Shown here: piece after piece, positions 16,611 through 25,132 of the stretch | How positions within the stretch are numbered: position 1 is the stretch's first letter | Layout: each line of letters begins with the position of its first letter | NCBI RefSeq assembly: GCF_003336245.1 | Contig: NZ_QPHM01000001.1 | Location: 1,550,001-1,614,000, forward strand | DNA from: Haloplanus salinus | Lineage (GTDB): Archaea; Halobacteriota; Halobacteria; Halobacteriales; Haloferacaceae | Reading direction: 5' to 3' | DNA: 64,000 nt | Program-made: the position numbers and the translations under genes | Notes under the pieces: generated by a model | Told to the model about the DNA's origin: nothing | Databases searched by the model: none | Seen by the model: only the letters and a program-made list of their open reading frames with translations

Positions 16611-17711
16611 ATGAGCGATAGCGAGTCCCGGGAGTTCTGTCCCCGCTGTGGCGATCCGGTGCCGGCGCGAGCGAAGCCGCTCCCCGGTGCGCCCCGTGAC
16701 CGCGACGCGCGCCTCTGTGACGCCTGTTACTTCGACGACTACGAGATGATCGACGCCCCCGACCGCATCGAGGTGCTGGTCTGCTCGGGTTGTGGCGCCG
16801 TCCAGCGCGGCAACCGCTGGGTGGACGTCGGCGCCCGCGACTACACCGACGTGGCGGTCGACGAGGTGAGCGAGGCCCTCGGCGTCCACGTCGACGCCCG
16901 GAACGTCACCTGGGCGGTCGATCCCGAACAGGTCGACGAGACCACCATCCGCATGCACTGTCAGTTCACCGGCGTCGTCCGCGAGACGCCCCTGGAGGCG
17001 TCGGCCGTCGTCCCCGTCAAAATCTCGCGAGGGACCTGCGACCGCTGTGGCCGCATCGCCGGCGGCTACTACAACGCCATCGTGCAGGTGCGCGCCGACG
17101 GCCGGACGCCGACGCCAGAGGAACGGAACCGGGCGGTCGAAATCGCCGAAGCGTACATCGCCGACCGGGAGTCCGCCGGCGACCGAAACGCCTTCATCAC
17201 CGAAATCGAGGAGGTCGACGACGGCGTCGACGTCCGCATTTCGACGACCCAGATGGGACAGGGCGCCGCCACCCGCATCGTCCGCGAACTCGGCGGGAGC
17301 GTTGAGAACTACCCCACCCTCGTCACCGAGGACGGCGACGGCAACGAGGTGTATCGGGTCACTTACGCCGTCCGCTTACCGGAGTTCACGCCGGGCGACG
17401 TGATCGACCCCGACGACGGCGACGGGCCGGTCCTCGTCCGGAGCGTCAGCGGAAACCTGAAGGGCGTCCGACTCGCCTCCGGCGCGGCGTACGAGGAGCC
17501 GTTCGAGGGGACGGACGCCCGGCGCCTCGCCACCCGCGACGACGCCGCCGAGACGACGGTAGTGACCGTGGAGGACGACCACGCCGTGCAGGTGCTCGAT
17601 CCCGAGACGTACGCGGCCACGACCGTCCCGCGACCGGCCTTCTTCGACCCCGACGCGGAGACGACACCCGTCGTCAAGACCCGCGCCGGCCTGCACCTGC
17701 TGCCGGACTAA
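16611..17711 (+). CDS. nmd3: Nmd3-like ribosome biogenesis protein
   Basis: A 366-residue archaeal homologue of eukaryotic NMD3, the adaptor of large-subunit maturation and export. Zinc-binding cysteine pairs are at the N-terminus: REFCPRCGDPVPAR, LCDACYFDD, VLVCSGCGAVQRG, and later GTCDRCGRIAGGYYNAIVQV. The last stretch is diagnostic of NMD3. The C-terminal 120 residues form eIF5A/OB-like beta domains. In archaea, export is irrelevant, so a role in 50S assembly is the likely function. Its stop overlaps the convergent decayed small gene. Confidence 0.92.
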   Translation: MSDSESREFCPRCGDPVPARAKPLPGAPRDRDARLCDACYFDDYEMIDAPDRIEVLVCSGCGAVQRGNRWVDVGARDYTDVAVDEVSEALGVHVDARNVTWAVDPEQVDETTIRMHCQFTGVVRETPLEASAVVPVKISRGTCDRCGRIAGGYYNAIVQVRADGRTPTPEERNRAVEIAEAYIADRESAGDRNAFITEIEEVDDGVDVRISTTQMGQGAATRIVRELGGSVENYPTLVTEDGDGNEVYRVTYAVRLPEFTPGDVIDPDDGDGPVLVRSVSGNLKGVRLASGAAYEEPFEGTDARRLATRDDAAETTVVTVEDDHAVQVLDPETYAATTVPRPAFFDPDAETTPVVKTRAGLHLLPD

Positions 17712-17842
17712 TCGCCCCGCGTCGCGCCGACGGCCGCCGCCATCTCCGCGTCGGAACAGCCGGCGTGTCGCGCCGCCTGCGAGAGGGTGAGTGTGCCGCT
17801 GCGATACAGGACGACCGACGATTCGAACTATTTGTTGCTCAT
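17708..17842 (-). pseudogene. Small haloarchaeal gene (DUF7317-like) with nonsense codon
   Basis: ATG 17842 opens MSNK, then TAG at codon 5, then a clear conserved sequence: FESSVVLYRSGTLTLSQAAR, HAGCSDAEMAAAVGATRGD, stop. The YRSGTLTLxQAARxAG motif belongs to a family of tiny haloarchaeal HTH-like proteins, I believe DUF7317. A single C-to-T change (CAG to TAG) would account for the stop. A TATA box (GGATATAG on the minus strand, about 14 nt upstream of the ATG) is still present. No alternative start between the stop and the conserved core is convincing. Confidence 0.65.
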
Positions 17843-17969
17843 CCGTCTACGCTATATCCAAACGAGTGCTACAATGTAAACCTTTCTGCGGAAAAGAACC
17901 TCTACCGAAGCAATAACACACCGGATAGCGGGGCACACGTCAAATTATCGTGTGGCACGGTATCGACCC

Positions 17970-19865
17970 TCATTCCCCCCACACGTCGGAGAGGGGGTGG
18001 TTCGTGGCGTCCGAATCGTCGCCCGTCGTCGACCCATCGCCCCGCCGCGTCGACGACCGCGGCCGCTCCTCCCTCGACGGCTCGGACCCACCGGCACTCG
18101 CCCCCGTCCCGGCGAGCGCCGCCGCGGGGTCGAACTCCGGGAGCGTCGGCCGCGACATCGCGTCCACGGCCGCGGCGAACCAGTCCGGCATGTCGCTCCG
18201 GGCGCGGCCGAACAGGTCCAGCAGACTCGAATCCGCGAGGTACGTCGCGCCGTGGTCGTCGGGGGCGCGGACGACCCGGCCGGCCGCCTGGATCACCGTC
18301 CGGAGCGCGACCCGGTAGTACCACGCCCACTGCCCCTCTTCCAGCCGTCGCGCCACACGCGAGTCGTTCGTGTTGAGATACGGCGCCTTGCAGAGCACCT
18401 GCCAGCGTGCCAGCTCACCCCGAAGGTCCAGCGCCTCCTCCATCTTCACCGACAGGAACACGTCGGGGTCGTCGGTCGCCTTCCACGCCTCCAGCGCCGC
18501 GTCGCGGTTCTCGCGGTCGTGCGACCGGACGCGCCCGCCGACGCCGAAGTCGTCGAGGCGGTCGGTCAGTCGGCCCTGGATGGCGTAGGAGTGACAGTGG
18601 ACGATCCCTTTCTCCTCGGGGTGGCGCGCCATCAGGCGGACGAGCAGACGCGCCACGTCCGGGAGCGTCTCGTCCCGGCGTTCGTAGGTCATCTTCCCCT
18701 GCGTCACGTCGTAGAGCGGGCGATTCTCCAACGGAAACGTGTGGGGCACGTCGACGAGGGCGACGTTCGAGGGATCGAGGCCGACGCCGCGACAGAACGC
18801 CTCCTTGTCCAGAATCGTCGCGGAGAGCAGGGCGAACGTGTTCCCCCGGTCCCAGACGGTGTGGTGGAGGTAGCGCCCGGGGTCGAGCGGTTTGATCGTG
18901 ATCGGCGTCCCCTCGCCGTCGGGCTGGTCGACGACCCACGTCGTCGTGCTCGTCGGGTCGCGGTAGTCCGAGACGAACCAGTCGAGTTCGGAGCGCAGGT
19001 CCTGGAGGCGGTCCCGACGTGCGGCCTCCCCCGGCGTCAACGCGTCGTTGGCGACGAGGTCCTCGGCCGCGCGTCCACAGACCCCCGCGAGCGTCTCCGC
19101 GAAGCGCGCCGTCCGCTCCAACGCGTCGTCCGCCGCGGTCACGTCCGGGACGCCAACGTCGTCCCAGACGGGGACGGTCCGGGGCCGCAGGTCGACCGTG
19201 GCGTACATCTCCGCCCACTCCGAGAGGCCGTGGGCCTCGTCGATCACCACCACGTCGCGCTTGCCGAACACCTCCGAGCCGGCGGTCTGCATGAAGTACG
19301 CGAGCGTCATCGCCGCGATGGCGCGGTTCGAGGCGATGGCGCGGTCGGCGTAGTACGGACAGCGGTGTTGGACCGAGCAGTCGTAGCCCGACTCCCGGGC
19401 GCAGGGGGCGCGATCCACCGGCGTCGTCGTCTCGTCCGGCAGGATGCAGGTGTAGTTTCCCTTCCCCCGGATCACGTTCAGATCCGTGAGCAGGTCGTCC
19501 GCGGCCACGTCGTCGAGTTGCGACACCTGCGGCGTGGTGTAGTACGCCCCCGTCGCCGCCGCGGGCACCGCTTCCTCCGGCGTCCGTGCCGCGCCGGCGA
19601 TAGCTCGCGCGAGGAGGGACTTTCCGCTCCCCGTCGGTGCCCGCACGAGGACGGCGTCGTTACCCGCGGCGAAGGCGTCCCGGATGGCGTCCAGGGCGTC
19701 ACGCTGATTCCCGCGGAAGGAGGGGGCCGGAAACGACGCTGGAATGCGGTCGGGGTCCACGACCGAACCAGCCTGTGGGCGCAGGTAATTCTGTCGGACG
19801 ACCCCGTCCCTGCGGCCCCAGCGGTACCTCGTGTAGGGTTTCCCCGACGCGAACGTGGCCCCCAT
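17970..19865 (-). CDS. DinG/XPD-like superfamily 2 ATP-dependent DNA helicase
   Basis: A 631-residue helicase of the XPD/DinG type. Walker A APTGSGKS at residues 76-83; DEAH box VVVIDEAHGLSEWAEMY. Between them is a cysteine cluster (NYTCILPDE, APCARESGYDCSVQHRCPYY) in the position of the iron-sulfur domain. Motifs toward the C-terminus: FALLSATILDKEAFCRGVGL, GIVHCHSYAIQGRLTDRL, and VIQAAGRVVRAPDDHGATYL (motif VI with the Arg fingers). The last 60 residues are low complexity and charged. The likely role is DNA repair or recombination. It stands alone, with small haloarchaeal genes on both sides. Confidence 0.92.
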   Translation of the reverse strand: MGATFASGKPYTRYRWGRRDGVVRQNYLRPQAGSVVDPDRIPASFPAPSFRGNQRDALDAIRDAFAAGNDAVLVRAPTGSGKSLLARAIAGAARTPEEAVPAAATGAYYTTPQVSQLDDVAADDLLTDLNVIRGKGNYTCILPDETTTPVDRAPCARESGYDCSVQHRCPYYADRAIASNRAIAAMTLAYFMQTAGSEVFGKRDVVVIDEAHGLSEWAEMYATVDLRPRTVPVWDDVGVPDVTAADDALERTARFAETLAGVCGRAAEDLVANDALTPGEAARRDRLQDLRSELDWFVSDYRDPTSTTTWVVDQPDGEGTPITIKPLDPGRYLHHTVWDRGNTFALLSATILDKEAFCRGVGLDPSNVALVDVPHTFPLENRPLYDVTQGKMTYERRDETLPDVARLLVRLMARHPEEKGIVHCHSYAIQGRLTDRLDDFGVGGRVRSHDRENRDAALEAWKATDDPDVFLSVKMEEALDLRGELARWQVLCKAPYLNTNDSRVARRLEEGQWAWYYRVALRTVIQAAGRVVRAPDDHGATYLADSSLLDLFGRARSDMPDWFAAAVDAMSRPTLPEFDPAAALAGTGASAGGSEPSREERPRSSTRRGDGSTTGDDSDATNHPLSDVWGE

Positions 19866-19966
19866 CGGGTGTGACGACGGCGAGTTCGTCGGTCGTACCG
19901 TCCCGGCCGCCCGGGATCGAGGGTCGTCGCCGTCGAACTATCGGTGCGTCGATACAGCCGCCCTCC

Positions 19967-20176
19967 CTACTCGGACAGCGCCGCCACGTCCGCCGCCGTC
20001 ACCTCGCGGTCGTCGGGGAGGCGCTCGATGCAGTCGAAACAGAGGAAGTGTTCGCTGCCGTCGGCGAGTTCGAGCGTCATCCCGCCCGTCGCCTCGGCCT
20101 CGAACGTCCAGAAGTCGCCGGCGCCGCCCGCGACGGGCACCTCCTCGTCACAGCCGTCACAGGGATCGGAACTCAT
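19967..20176 (-). CDS. Small zinc-finger protein (69 aa)
   Basis: ATG 20176 encodes MSSDPCDGCDEEVPVAGGAG followed by FWTFEAEATGGMTLELADG, then HFLCFDCIERLPDDREVT. The two pairs CDGC and CFDC make a treble-clef-like zinc-binding unit of the DUF7561 type found in haloarchaea. It lies 101 nt upstream of the helicase and 38 nt downstream of a secreted protein on the same strand, so co-transcription is possible. Function unknown. Confidence 0.75.
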   Translation of the reverse strand: MSSDPCDGCDEEVPVAGGAGDFWTFEAEATGGMTLELADGSEHFLCFDCIERLPDDREVTAADVAALSE

Positions 20177-20214
20177 CGGTCGGACCGAACGGGCCGAGCG
20201 GCAAAGACCTACCG

Positions 20215-21051
20215 TCACGCACACTCGCTCGTGTCCGCGGCGACGCCCAGCGAGAACGACACGCCGTCCGTCTGGACGACGTTCGGGGCGTCCGGCGGGA
20301 GGTCCCACCGGAAGCGGACCGTGTGCGTCCCCGGGGACACGCACGCCTCGGTCAGGGCGACCCACCCGTCACGGGCGTCGAGTCCCGCGAGCGTCCCCTC
20401 GTAGCCCACCGACTCGCCGCCGCCGACCGCCCCGTCGCCGTCGGCGTCGGCGTCGTACCACAGTCGCACCCGGACGTACTCCTGCAGTTCGCCCGCCCCG
20501 CCGCCGTCGCCCGCGCTCCGTTCGGCCTCGGTCGTCCCCCCCTCGTCGACGGCCGTCACGTCGCCCCGGACCCACAGGCGTGCCGGCGCCCCCGACAGCG
20601 CGAGCGAGAGGTCGACCGTGCCGCCATCGCCGGGTTCGACGTCGGCGACCGACACCGGCGGGATCGACGTGGTGACCACGCCGTCACCCGGCACCGTCGT
20701 CCGGCGGGGGTCGTCCGGGTCGTCGTCGGGGTCGTCGCGGCGCGGGAGTCCGTCGTCGGTCGTCGCGCCGCTCGGGCCGGTCGCCGCGGTGCCGTCCGGC
20801 CGTTCCGGCGGGGCCGTGGCGCCGTCGGCGTCGCTCCCGCCGCCACCGGGGGTCGGCGTCGGCGTCGGCGTGGGCGTCGGAACCGGTTCGTCCGGCGTCA
20901 CGTCGTAGTCGACCGAGAGGTCGACGCCATCCTCGTCGTCCCCGAGGAGGTTCGAGACGCCGGTCCCCGCGCCGATCAGCGCGAGGAGAGCGACGGCCAG
21001 GAGGGCGAGGACCCGGCGGCGCGAGGACTCCTCGTCGGGCCCGTCACTCAC
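20215..21051 (-). CDS. Secreted or membrane-anchored protein with Thr/Pro linker
   Basis: A 278-residue protein. After a charged start (MSDGPDEESSRRR) residues 14-32 form one hydrophobic helix (VLALLAVALLALIGAGTG), a signal or anchor. A low-complexity region follows: PTPTPTPTPTP then GGGGSDADGATAPPE, probably disordered and possibly glycosylated. The C-terminal 170 residues form a beta-rich domain: GTVDLSLALSGAPARLWVRG, VRLWYDADADGDGAVGGGE, and a close of CVSPGTHTVRFRWDLPP. This resembles haloarchaeal secreted proteins with SipW-type signals, but I cannot assign a function. The SRRRVL start is not a canonical Tat motif. Confidence 0.7.
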   Translation of the reverse strand: MSDGPDEESSRRRVLALLAVALLALIGAGTGVSNLLGDDEDGVDLSVDYDVTPDEPVPTPTPTPTPTPGGGGSDADGATAPPERPDGTAATGPSGATTDDGLPRRDDPDDDPDDPRRTTVPGDGVVTTSIPPVSVADVEPGDGGTVDLSLALSGAPARLWVRGDVTAVDEGGTTEAERSAGDGGGAGELQEYVRVRLWYDADADGDGAVGGGESVGYEGTLAGLDARDGWVALTEACVSPGTHTVRFRWDLPPDAPNVVQTDGVSFSLGVAADTSECA

Positions 21052-21180
21052 GCGGCGTCACCGGTGGCGTCGAACCACCGTCGCGGGGGGAGGGCGATCT
21101 GCCGCGGGGACGAAGTGTGGTACACACCGACGTCTACAGTTCCAGGGGTCATAGGTAATCGGAGACTAGCCGGTCGGCGC

Positions 21181-21245
21181 CGACCACGCAGGCCGACCCT
21201 GAACCCGATCGCTCGCTCGCCCGACCGCGCAGGCCGACCCTGAAC
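21181..21245. repeat. Two 24-bp direct repeats with 41-bp period
   Basis: Copies at 21181-21204 and 21222-21245 (CGACCACGCAGGCCGACCCT... and CGACCGCGCAGGCCGACCCT...) differ at one position. They lie in the 240-bp gap before the SDR-like gene. The unit of 41 bp is present just twice. No further structure is apparent. Confidence 0.6.
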
Positions 21246-21291
21246 GCCCGTCGAACGGGAGCGTTAACGTCGCGCCGCCCCATCGATCGGT

Positions 21292-22047
21292 ATGCGCGTA
21301 CTCGCCACCGTGGCCACGGGCTTCGTCGGGCGCCGACTCGTTCCCGCCCTCGTTCGCGATGCCGGGCGCTACGGCCCGCCGCCCGGCGTCCGGGTCGTCG
21401 TCGGCGACCCGCTCGACCCGGGGTCGTTCGAGGACGCCCTCGCCGTCGACGCGGCGTACTCCCCCGTTCACTCGATGTCTCCCCACGACGACTTCGCGGC
21501 CCGCGACCGTCGAGCCGCGCGGAACTTCGCCGACGCCGCGAGCGCCGCCGGGATGGCGTGGACGGTGTACCTCGGCGGCCTCGGCGAGGAGCGACATCAC
21601 CTCTCCGCCCATCTCCAGTCCCGGCGCGAGGTCGAACGGGTGCTCGCGACGGGGACGTACGCCCTCACGACGCTCCGGGTGGCCATCGTCGTCGGTCCCC
21701 GGAGCGCGGGCTTTGAGATGATCGTCCAACTCGCTTCCCGCCTCCCGGTGACGGTGACGCCGCGGTGGGTGCGGACGCACCATCAGCCCACCGCGGTCGC
21801 CGACCTACTCGCGTATCTTGCCGGCGCCTTCGGCGTTCCCGAGACCGCGGGCGAGACGCACGCAGTCGACGGTCCGGAGGTGGTGACGTACCCCGAGACG
21901 ATCCGGCGGACGGGCCGACACTCGGGCAACGAACCGGTCGTCGGCACCGACGACCGACTCCCCCACCTCGTGCCGGTCGATCCGACGCCGTTCGACGAGG
22001 CGGTTCGGCGGGCGCCCACCGACCGGTCCGTGGAGGCCGCCGCGTGA
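21292..22047 (+). CDS. Atypical SDR/NmrA-like protein with internal deletions, probably degenerate
   Basis: A 251-residue Rossmann-type protein. Family features are ARDRRAARNFADAASAAG, VYLGGLGEERHHLSAHLQSR, REVERVLATGTYALTTLRVA and RLPVTVTPRWVRT. The nucleotide-binding motif reads MRVLATVATGFVGRR where TGATGFVG is expected, so the first glycine is lost. A short stretch of the second strand is missing before GRYGPPPGVRVV. At the C-terminus about 60 residues appear missing between ETIRRTGRHSGNEPVVGT and DDRLPHLVPVDPTPFDEAV. All changes keep the frame. I infer a decaying paralogue or a pseudoenzyme. It overlaps the next gene by GTGA. Confidence 0.7.
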   Translation: MRVLATVATGFVGRRLVPALVRDAGRYGPPPGVRVVVGDPLDPGSFEDALAVDAAYSPVHSMSPHDDFAARDRRAARNFADAASAAGMAWTVYLGGLGEERHHLSAHLQSRREVERVLATGTYALTTLRVAIVVGPRSAGFEMIVQLASRLPVTVTPRWVRTHHQPTAVADLLAYLAGAFGVPETAGETHAVDGPEVVTYPETIRRTGRHSGNEPVVGTDDRLPHLVPVDPTPFDEAVRRAPTDRSVEAAA

Positions 22048-22757
22048 TCGAGACCCGGAAGGCCGTCGACGGCGACCCGACCTTCGGCGACACTTGGGTG
22101 TACGAGAGCCTCGTGGGTGGGATTCCCGGCCTCGACCTCTCGACCCGCCAGGCCATCGGGATTCAGTTTCTCCTCTTCGAGACGCTGGTCGTCGGTCTCA
22201 CCGTCGGCTACGGCCTCCCGTCGGCGGCCCTCCTCGCGGGCACCGTCGCCGTCGCCGTCGCCGCCGCCGGGAGCGTCGCCATGCTCTACATCGGGGCCGC
22301 GACGCGCGAACTCGCCTTCCCCGACGCCCACCGCCGACTCCTCTTCGGCGCCGGCGTCGAGACGCTGTTCGGCGTCCTCGGATTCGCCGCGGCCGTGACG
22401 TATCTCCTCACGGCGACGGGGCCGACGCCGTTCGAGACGCTCGTCGGCGGGCGACCCCCCGCCCTCGTGACGTTCGTTACCCTGTTGATCCTGTGGGATC
22501 TCTGTTATCGGATCGGCACATCGTGGTGGACGGCGCTGGTGTCGTTGTGGCGGTCGCTTCGCTACCGTGCCGCCCCCGGGGCGGCTCGACGGTGTCGGCG
22601 CATCGACGCCGCTAACGTGGGGTTTGCCTTCCTCGAACTGGCCCTCCTCCCGTTCGTCCTCGGTTGGCCGCTCCTCGTCTGGGCGTTGATGGGCCACGTC
22701 GCTGCCGTGACCGCCGTCTCGACGGCGGCGATGCTACTGCTCAGAACGGAGTCTTGA
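22044..22757 (+). CDS. Conserved haloarchaeal membrane protein
   Basis: A 237-residue protein starting at GTG 22044. About five transmembrane segments: residues 35-70 (IGIQFLLFETLVVGLTVGYG), 65-95, 110-135 (TLFGVLGFAAAVTYLLTAT), 140-160 (LVTFVTLLILWDLCYRIGTS) and 200-230. The TWVYESLVGGIPGLDLSTRQ region and the YRIGTSWW motif look conserved within haloarchaea; I believe this is the DUF7530 family. It is translationally coupled to the SDR-like gene and converges with the DUF5786 gene. Role unknown. Confidence 0.7.
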   Translation: MIETRKAVDGDPTFGDTWVYESLVGGIPGLDLSTRQAIGIQFLLFETLVVGLTVGYGLPSAALLAGTVAVAVAAAGSVAMLYIGAATRELAFPDAHRRLLFGAGVETLFGVLGFAAAVTYLLTATGPTPFETLVGGRPPALVTFVTLLILWDLCYRIGTSWWTALVSLWRSLRYRAAPGAARRCRRIDAANVGFAFLELALLPFVLGWPLLVWALMGHVAAVTAVSTAAMLLLRTES

Positions 22758-22758
22758 G

Positions 22759-22932
22759 CTACTCGCCCTGTAGCTGCTTGAACTGGTCCAACAGCGCTTC
22801 CGTCGAGTCGCCGGACTCGTACGAGAGGGTCCCTCGGAACTCCGACCGCTCGTCGTCGAACCCCGTGTCGACCTGCCCCGTTTTCTGTGCGCGGCGTTCG
22901 TGCTCGTCTTCGTCATAGGCACCCATTGACAT
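22759..22932 (-). CDS. DUF5786 family small protein
   Basis: A 57-residue protein, MSMGAYDEDEHERRAQKTGQ then VDTGFDDERSEFRGTLSYES and GDSTEALLDQFKQLQG. This acidic MSMGAYDEDEHERR start and the DSTEALLDQFK end are constant in a haloarchaea-wide family of unknown function. It is read from ATG 22932, with an alternative ATG at 22926. It is divergent from lipA. It has no cysteines or membrane segments, and the high charge suggests a soluble, perhaps protein-binding, factor. Confidence 0.85.
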   Translation of the reverse strand: MSMGAYDEDEHERRAQKTGQVDTGFDDERSEFRGTLSYESGDSTEALLDQFKQLQGE

Positions 22933-23040
22933 GGTACGAGTTGGCTTGGACATCTCCGGATATATATGTAACGGACGATATGCCGTAATTCGATCGCGGG
23001 CGAGCCCACACGTTTTTGCTCGGCAGGCCGAAGGAGGGGT

Positions 23041-23970
23041 ATGGCACGGCAACGTAAACCCGACTGGCTGCGGATGCGCCCCCCGTCGGGTGAGCGGTTC
23101 ACGGAGATCAAGCGGACCCTCCGCGACCGCGACCTCAACACCGTGTGCGAGGAGGCGAACTGCCCCAACCTGGGCGAGTGCTGGAGCGGCCGCAACGGTC
23201 CCGGCACGGCCACGTTCATGCTCATGGGCCATCGCTGCTCCCGCGGGTGTAACTTCTGCGACGTGGAGACGGGGGGAATGGAGCCGCTCGACCCCGACGA
23301 ACCCGAGAACGTCGCCGACGCCGTCGCGGAGATCGGACTCGACTACGTCGTCCTCACGAGCGTCGACCGCGACGACCTGCCGGACCAGGGGGCCGCCCAC
23401 TTCGCCCGCACCATCGAGGCGATCAAGGAGCGCGATCCGGGGGTTCTGGTGGAGGTGCTCATCCCCGACTTCCGGGGCGATCCGGACCTCGTGGACCGCA
23501 TCGTCGACGCCGGCCCCGACGTCCTCGCACACAACGTCGAGACGGTCGAACGCCTCCAGTGGCCGGTCCGGGACCGCCGCGCCGGCTACGAGCAGTCCCT
23601 CTCGGTGCTCGAACGCGCCGCCGACACCGCCGGCGTCTACACCAAGACGAGCCTCATGCTCGGCCTCGGCGAGTACGACCACGAAATCTACCAGGCGCTC
23701 TCGGACTGCCGCGAGGCCGGCGTCGACGTAGTGACGCTCGGCCAGTATCTCCAGCCCTCCCGCTCTCACCTCGACGTGTACGAGTACGTCCACCCCGACG
23801 CCTTCGAGACGTGGCGCCGCGTCGCCGAGGAGGAACTCGGCTTCCTCTACTGCGCCAGCGGGCCGATGGTTCGCTCGTCGTACCGGGCGGGCGAACTGTT
23901 CGTCGACGCCGTCCTCCGCGACGGGCGGAGCGTCGAGGAGGCCCGCCGCGAGGCCCACGCGGCGACGTGA
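23041..23970 (+). CDS. lipA: Lipoyl synthase
   Basis: Radical-SAM enzyme that inserts two sulfurs into octanoyl groups on E2 and GcvH proteins. 309 residues with the auxiliary cluster CEEANCPNLGEC (three cysteines, residues 36-47), then the radical-SAM CxxxCxxC in HRCSRGCNFCDVETG around residue 66. The closing FLYCASGPMVRSSYRAGE carries the conserved SSY. A Shine-Dalgarno-like GGAGG is just before the ATG, unusual among these leaderless-looking genes. It precedes the E1alpha/E1beta/E2 genes on the same strand, which links lipoate synthesis to its acceptor. Confidence 0.96.
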   Translation: MARQRKPDWLRMRPPSGERFTEIKRTLRDRDLNTVCEEANCPNLGECWSGRNGPGTATFMLMGHRCSRGCNFCDVETGGMEPLDPDEPENVADAVAEIGLDYVVLTSVDRDDLPDQGAAHFARTIEAIKERDPGVLVEVLIPDFRGDPDLVDRIVDAGPDVLAHNVETVERLQWPVRDRRAGYEQSLSVLERAADTAGVYTKTSLMLGLGEYDHEIYQALSDCREAGVDVVTLGQYLQPSRSHLDVYEYVHPDAFETWRRVAEEELGFLYCASGPMVRSSYRAGELFVDAVLRDGRSVEEARREAHAAT

Positions 23971-24030
23971 GATGGTCCGAACCCATAAGACGTGGCGGCG
24001 CGAGCACCCGGCCATGGCGGGGCCCGAACC

Positions 24031-25131
24031 GTGACCGACGTGTTCGACCGCGACCCGGACGACCGGGTCCGCATCCTCGACGCGTCGGGTGAACTCGTCG
24101 GCGACCCTCCGGACCTCCCCGACGACGAACTGCTCGCTCTCTACCGACATCTGCGCCTCGCCCGCCACTTCGACGAACGGGCGGTCAACCTCCAGCGACA
24201 GGGGCGGATGGGCACCTACCCGCCGCTGGCCGGGCAGGAGGCGGCGCAGGTGGCGAGCGCCATGGCCCTGCAGCCGCGGGACTGGATCGCACCGAGCTAC
24301 CGCGAACACGCCGCCGTCCACGTCCACGGCCTCTCGCTGTCCGACATCCTGCTGTACTGGATGGGTCACGGCGCGGGCGGGTGGGACACCGACGCGAACG
24401 TCCTCCCCGCCGCCGTCCCCATCGCCACCCAGATTCCGCACACGACGGGGCTGGCGCTGGCGTCGAAGCTCAGCGGCGACGACGCCGTGGCCTGTGCTTA
24501 CTTCGGCGACGGCGCCACGAGCGAGGGCGACTTCCACGAGGGGCTGAACATCGCCGGCGTCTTCGACGTGCCCGCCGTCTTCCTGTGTAACAACAACGGC
24601 TGGGCCATCTCGGTGCCGCGGGAGCGCCAGACCGCGAGTCCGACGCTCGCGGGCAAGGCCGCCGCCTACGGTATCGACGGCGTCCAGGTCGATGGGATGG
24701 ATCCGCTGGCCACCTACGCGGTGATGCGGGCGGCGGTCGAGAAGGCCCGCGCTCCCGGCGACCGGCCACGCCCGACGCTGATCGAGGCGGTGCAGTACCG
24801 CTTCGGCGCCCACACCACCGCCGACGACCCCACCGTCTACCGCGACGAGGCGGAGGTCGAGGCGTGGCGCGAACGCGACCCAATCCCCCGGCTCGAACGC
24901 TACCTGCGCGAGACGGGGCGCCTCGACGACGACCGGGTCGACGCCGTCGCGGCGAGCGTCCGCGAGCAGGTGAGCGAGGCCATCGAGCGCGCCGAGAACA
25001 CCGCCCGGCCCGACCCCGACGCGATGTTCGACGACGTGTACGCCGAGCCGACCCCCGAACTCCACGCGCAGCGCGCCCACCTGCACCGACTGCGCGACCG
25101 ACACGGCGACGACGCCTTCCTGAGGGACTGA
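24031..25131 (+). CDS. pdhA: 2-oxoacid dehydrogenase E1 component, alpha subunit
   Basis: Thiamine-diphosphate-dependent E1alpha. GTG 24031 (MTDVFDRDPDDRVRILDASG when read as Met) gives 366 residues; an in-frame start at 23992 adds an unlikely tail. The TPP site is CAYFGDGATSEGDFHEGLN, followed by FLCNNNGWAISVP. LARHFDERAVNLQRQGRMG is typical of the N-terminal region. It is followed by E1beta with one nucleotide between. In haloarchaea, pyruvate is oxidised mainly by a ferredoxin oxidoreductase, so the true substrate may be branched-chain 2-oxoacids or 2-oxobutanoate. The pdh name is conventional. Confidence 0.9.
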   Translation: MTDVFDRDPDDRVRILDASGELVGDPPDLPDDELLALYRHLRLARHFDERAVNLQRQGRMGTYPPLAGQEAAQVASAMALQPRDWIAPSYREHAAVHVHGLSLSDILLYWMGHGAGGWDTDANVLPAAVPIATQIPHTTGLALASKLSGDDAVACAYFGDGATSEGDFHEGLNIAGVFDVPAVFLCNNNGWAISVPRERQTASPTLAGKAAAYGIDGVQVDGMDPLATYAVMRAAVEKARAPGDRPRPTLIEAVQYRFGAHTTADDPTVYRDEAEVEAWRERDPIPRLERYLRETGRLDDDRVDAVAASVREQVSEAIERAENTARPDPDAMFDDVYAEPTPELHAQRAHLHRLRDRHGDDAFLRD

Positions 25132-25132
25132 T

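Noticed and set aside
17828-17830. Pyrrolysine use at the TAG in the small gene
   Set aside because: Haloarchaea are not known to use pyrrolysine, and nothing in the window suggests a pyl system. A C-to-T change is simpler.
20850-20900. Tandem GTCGGCGTCGGC repeat as a separate DNA repeat
   Set aside because: It encodes the PTPTPT linker of the secreted protein and is explained by coding sequence.
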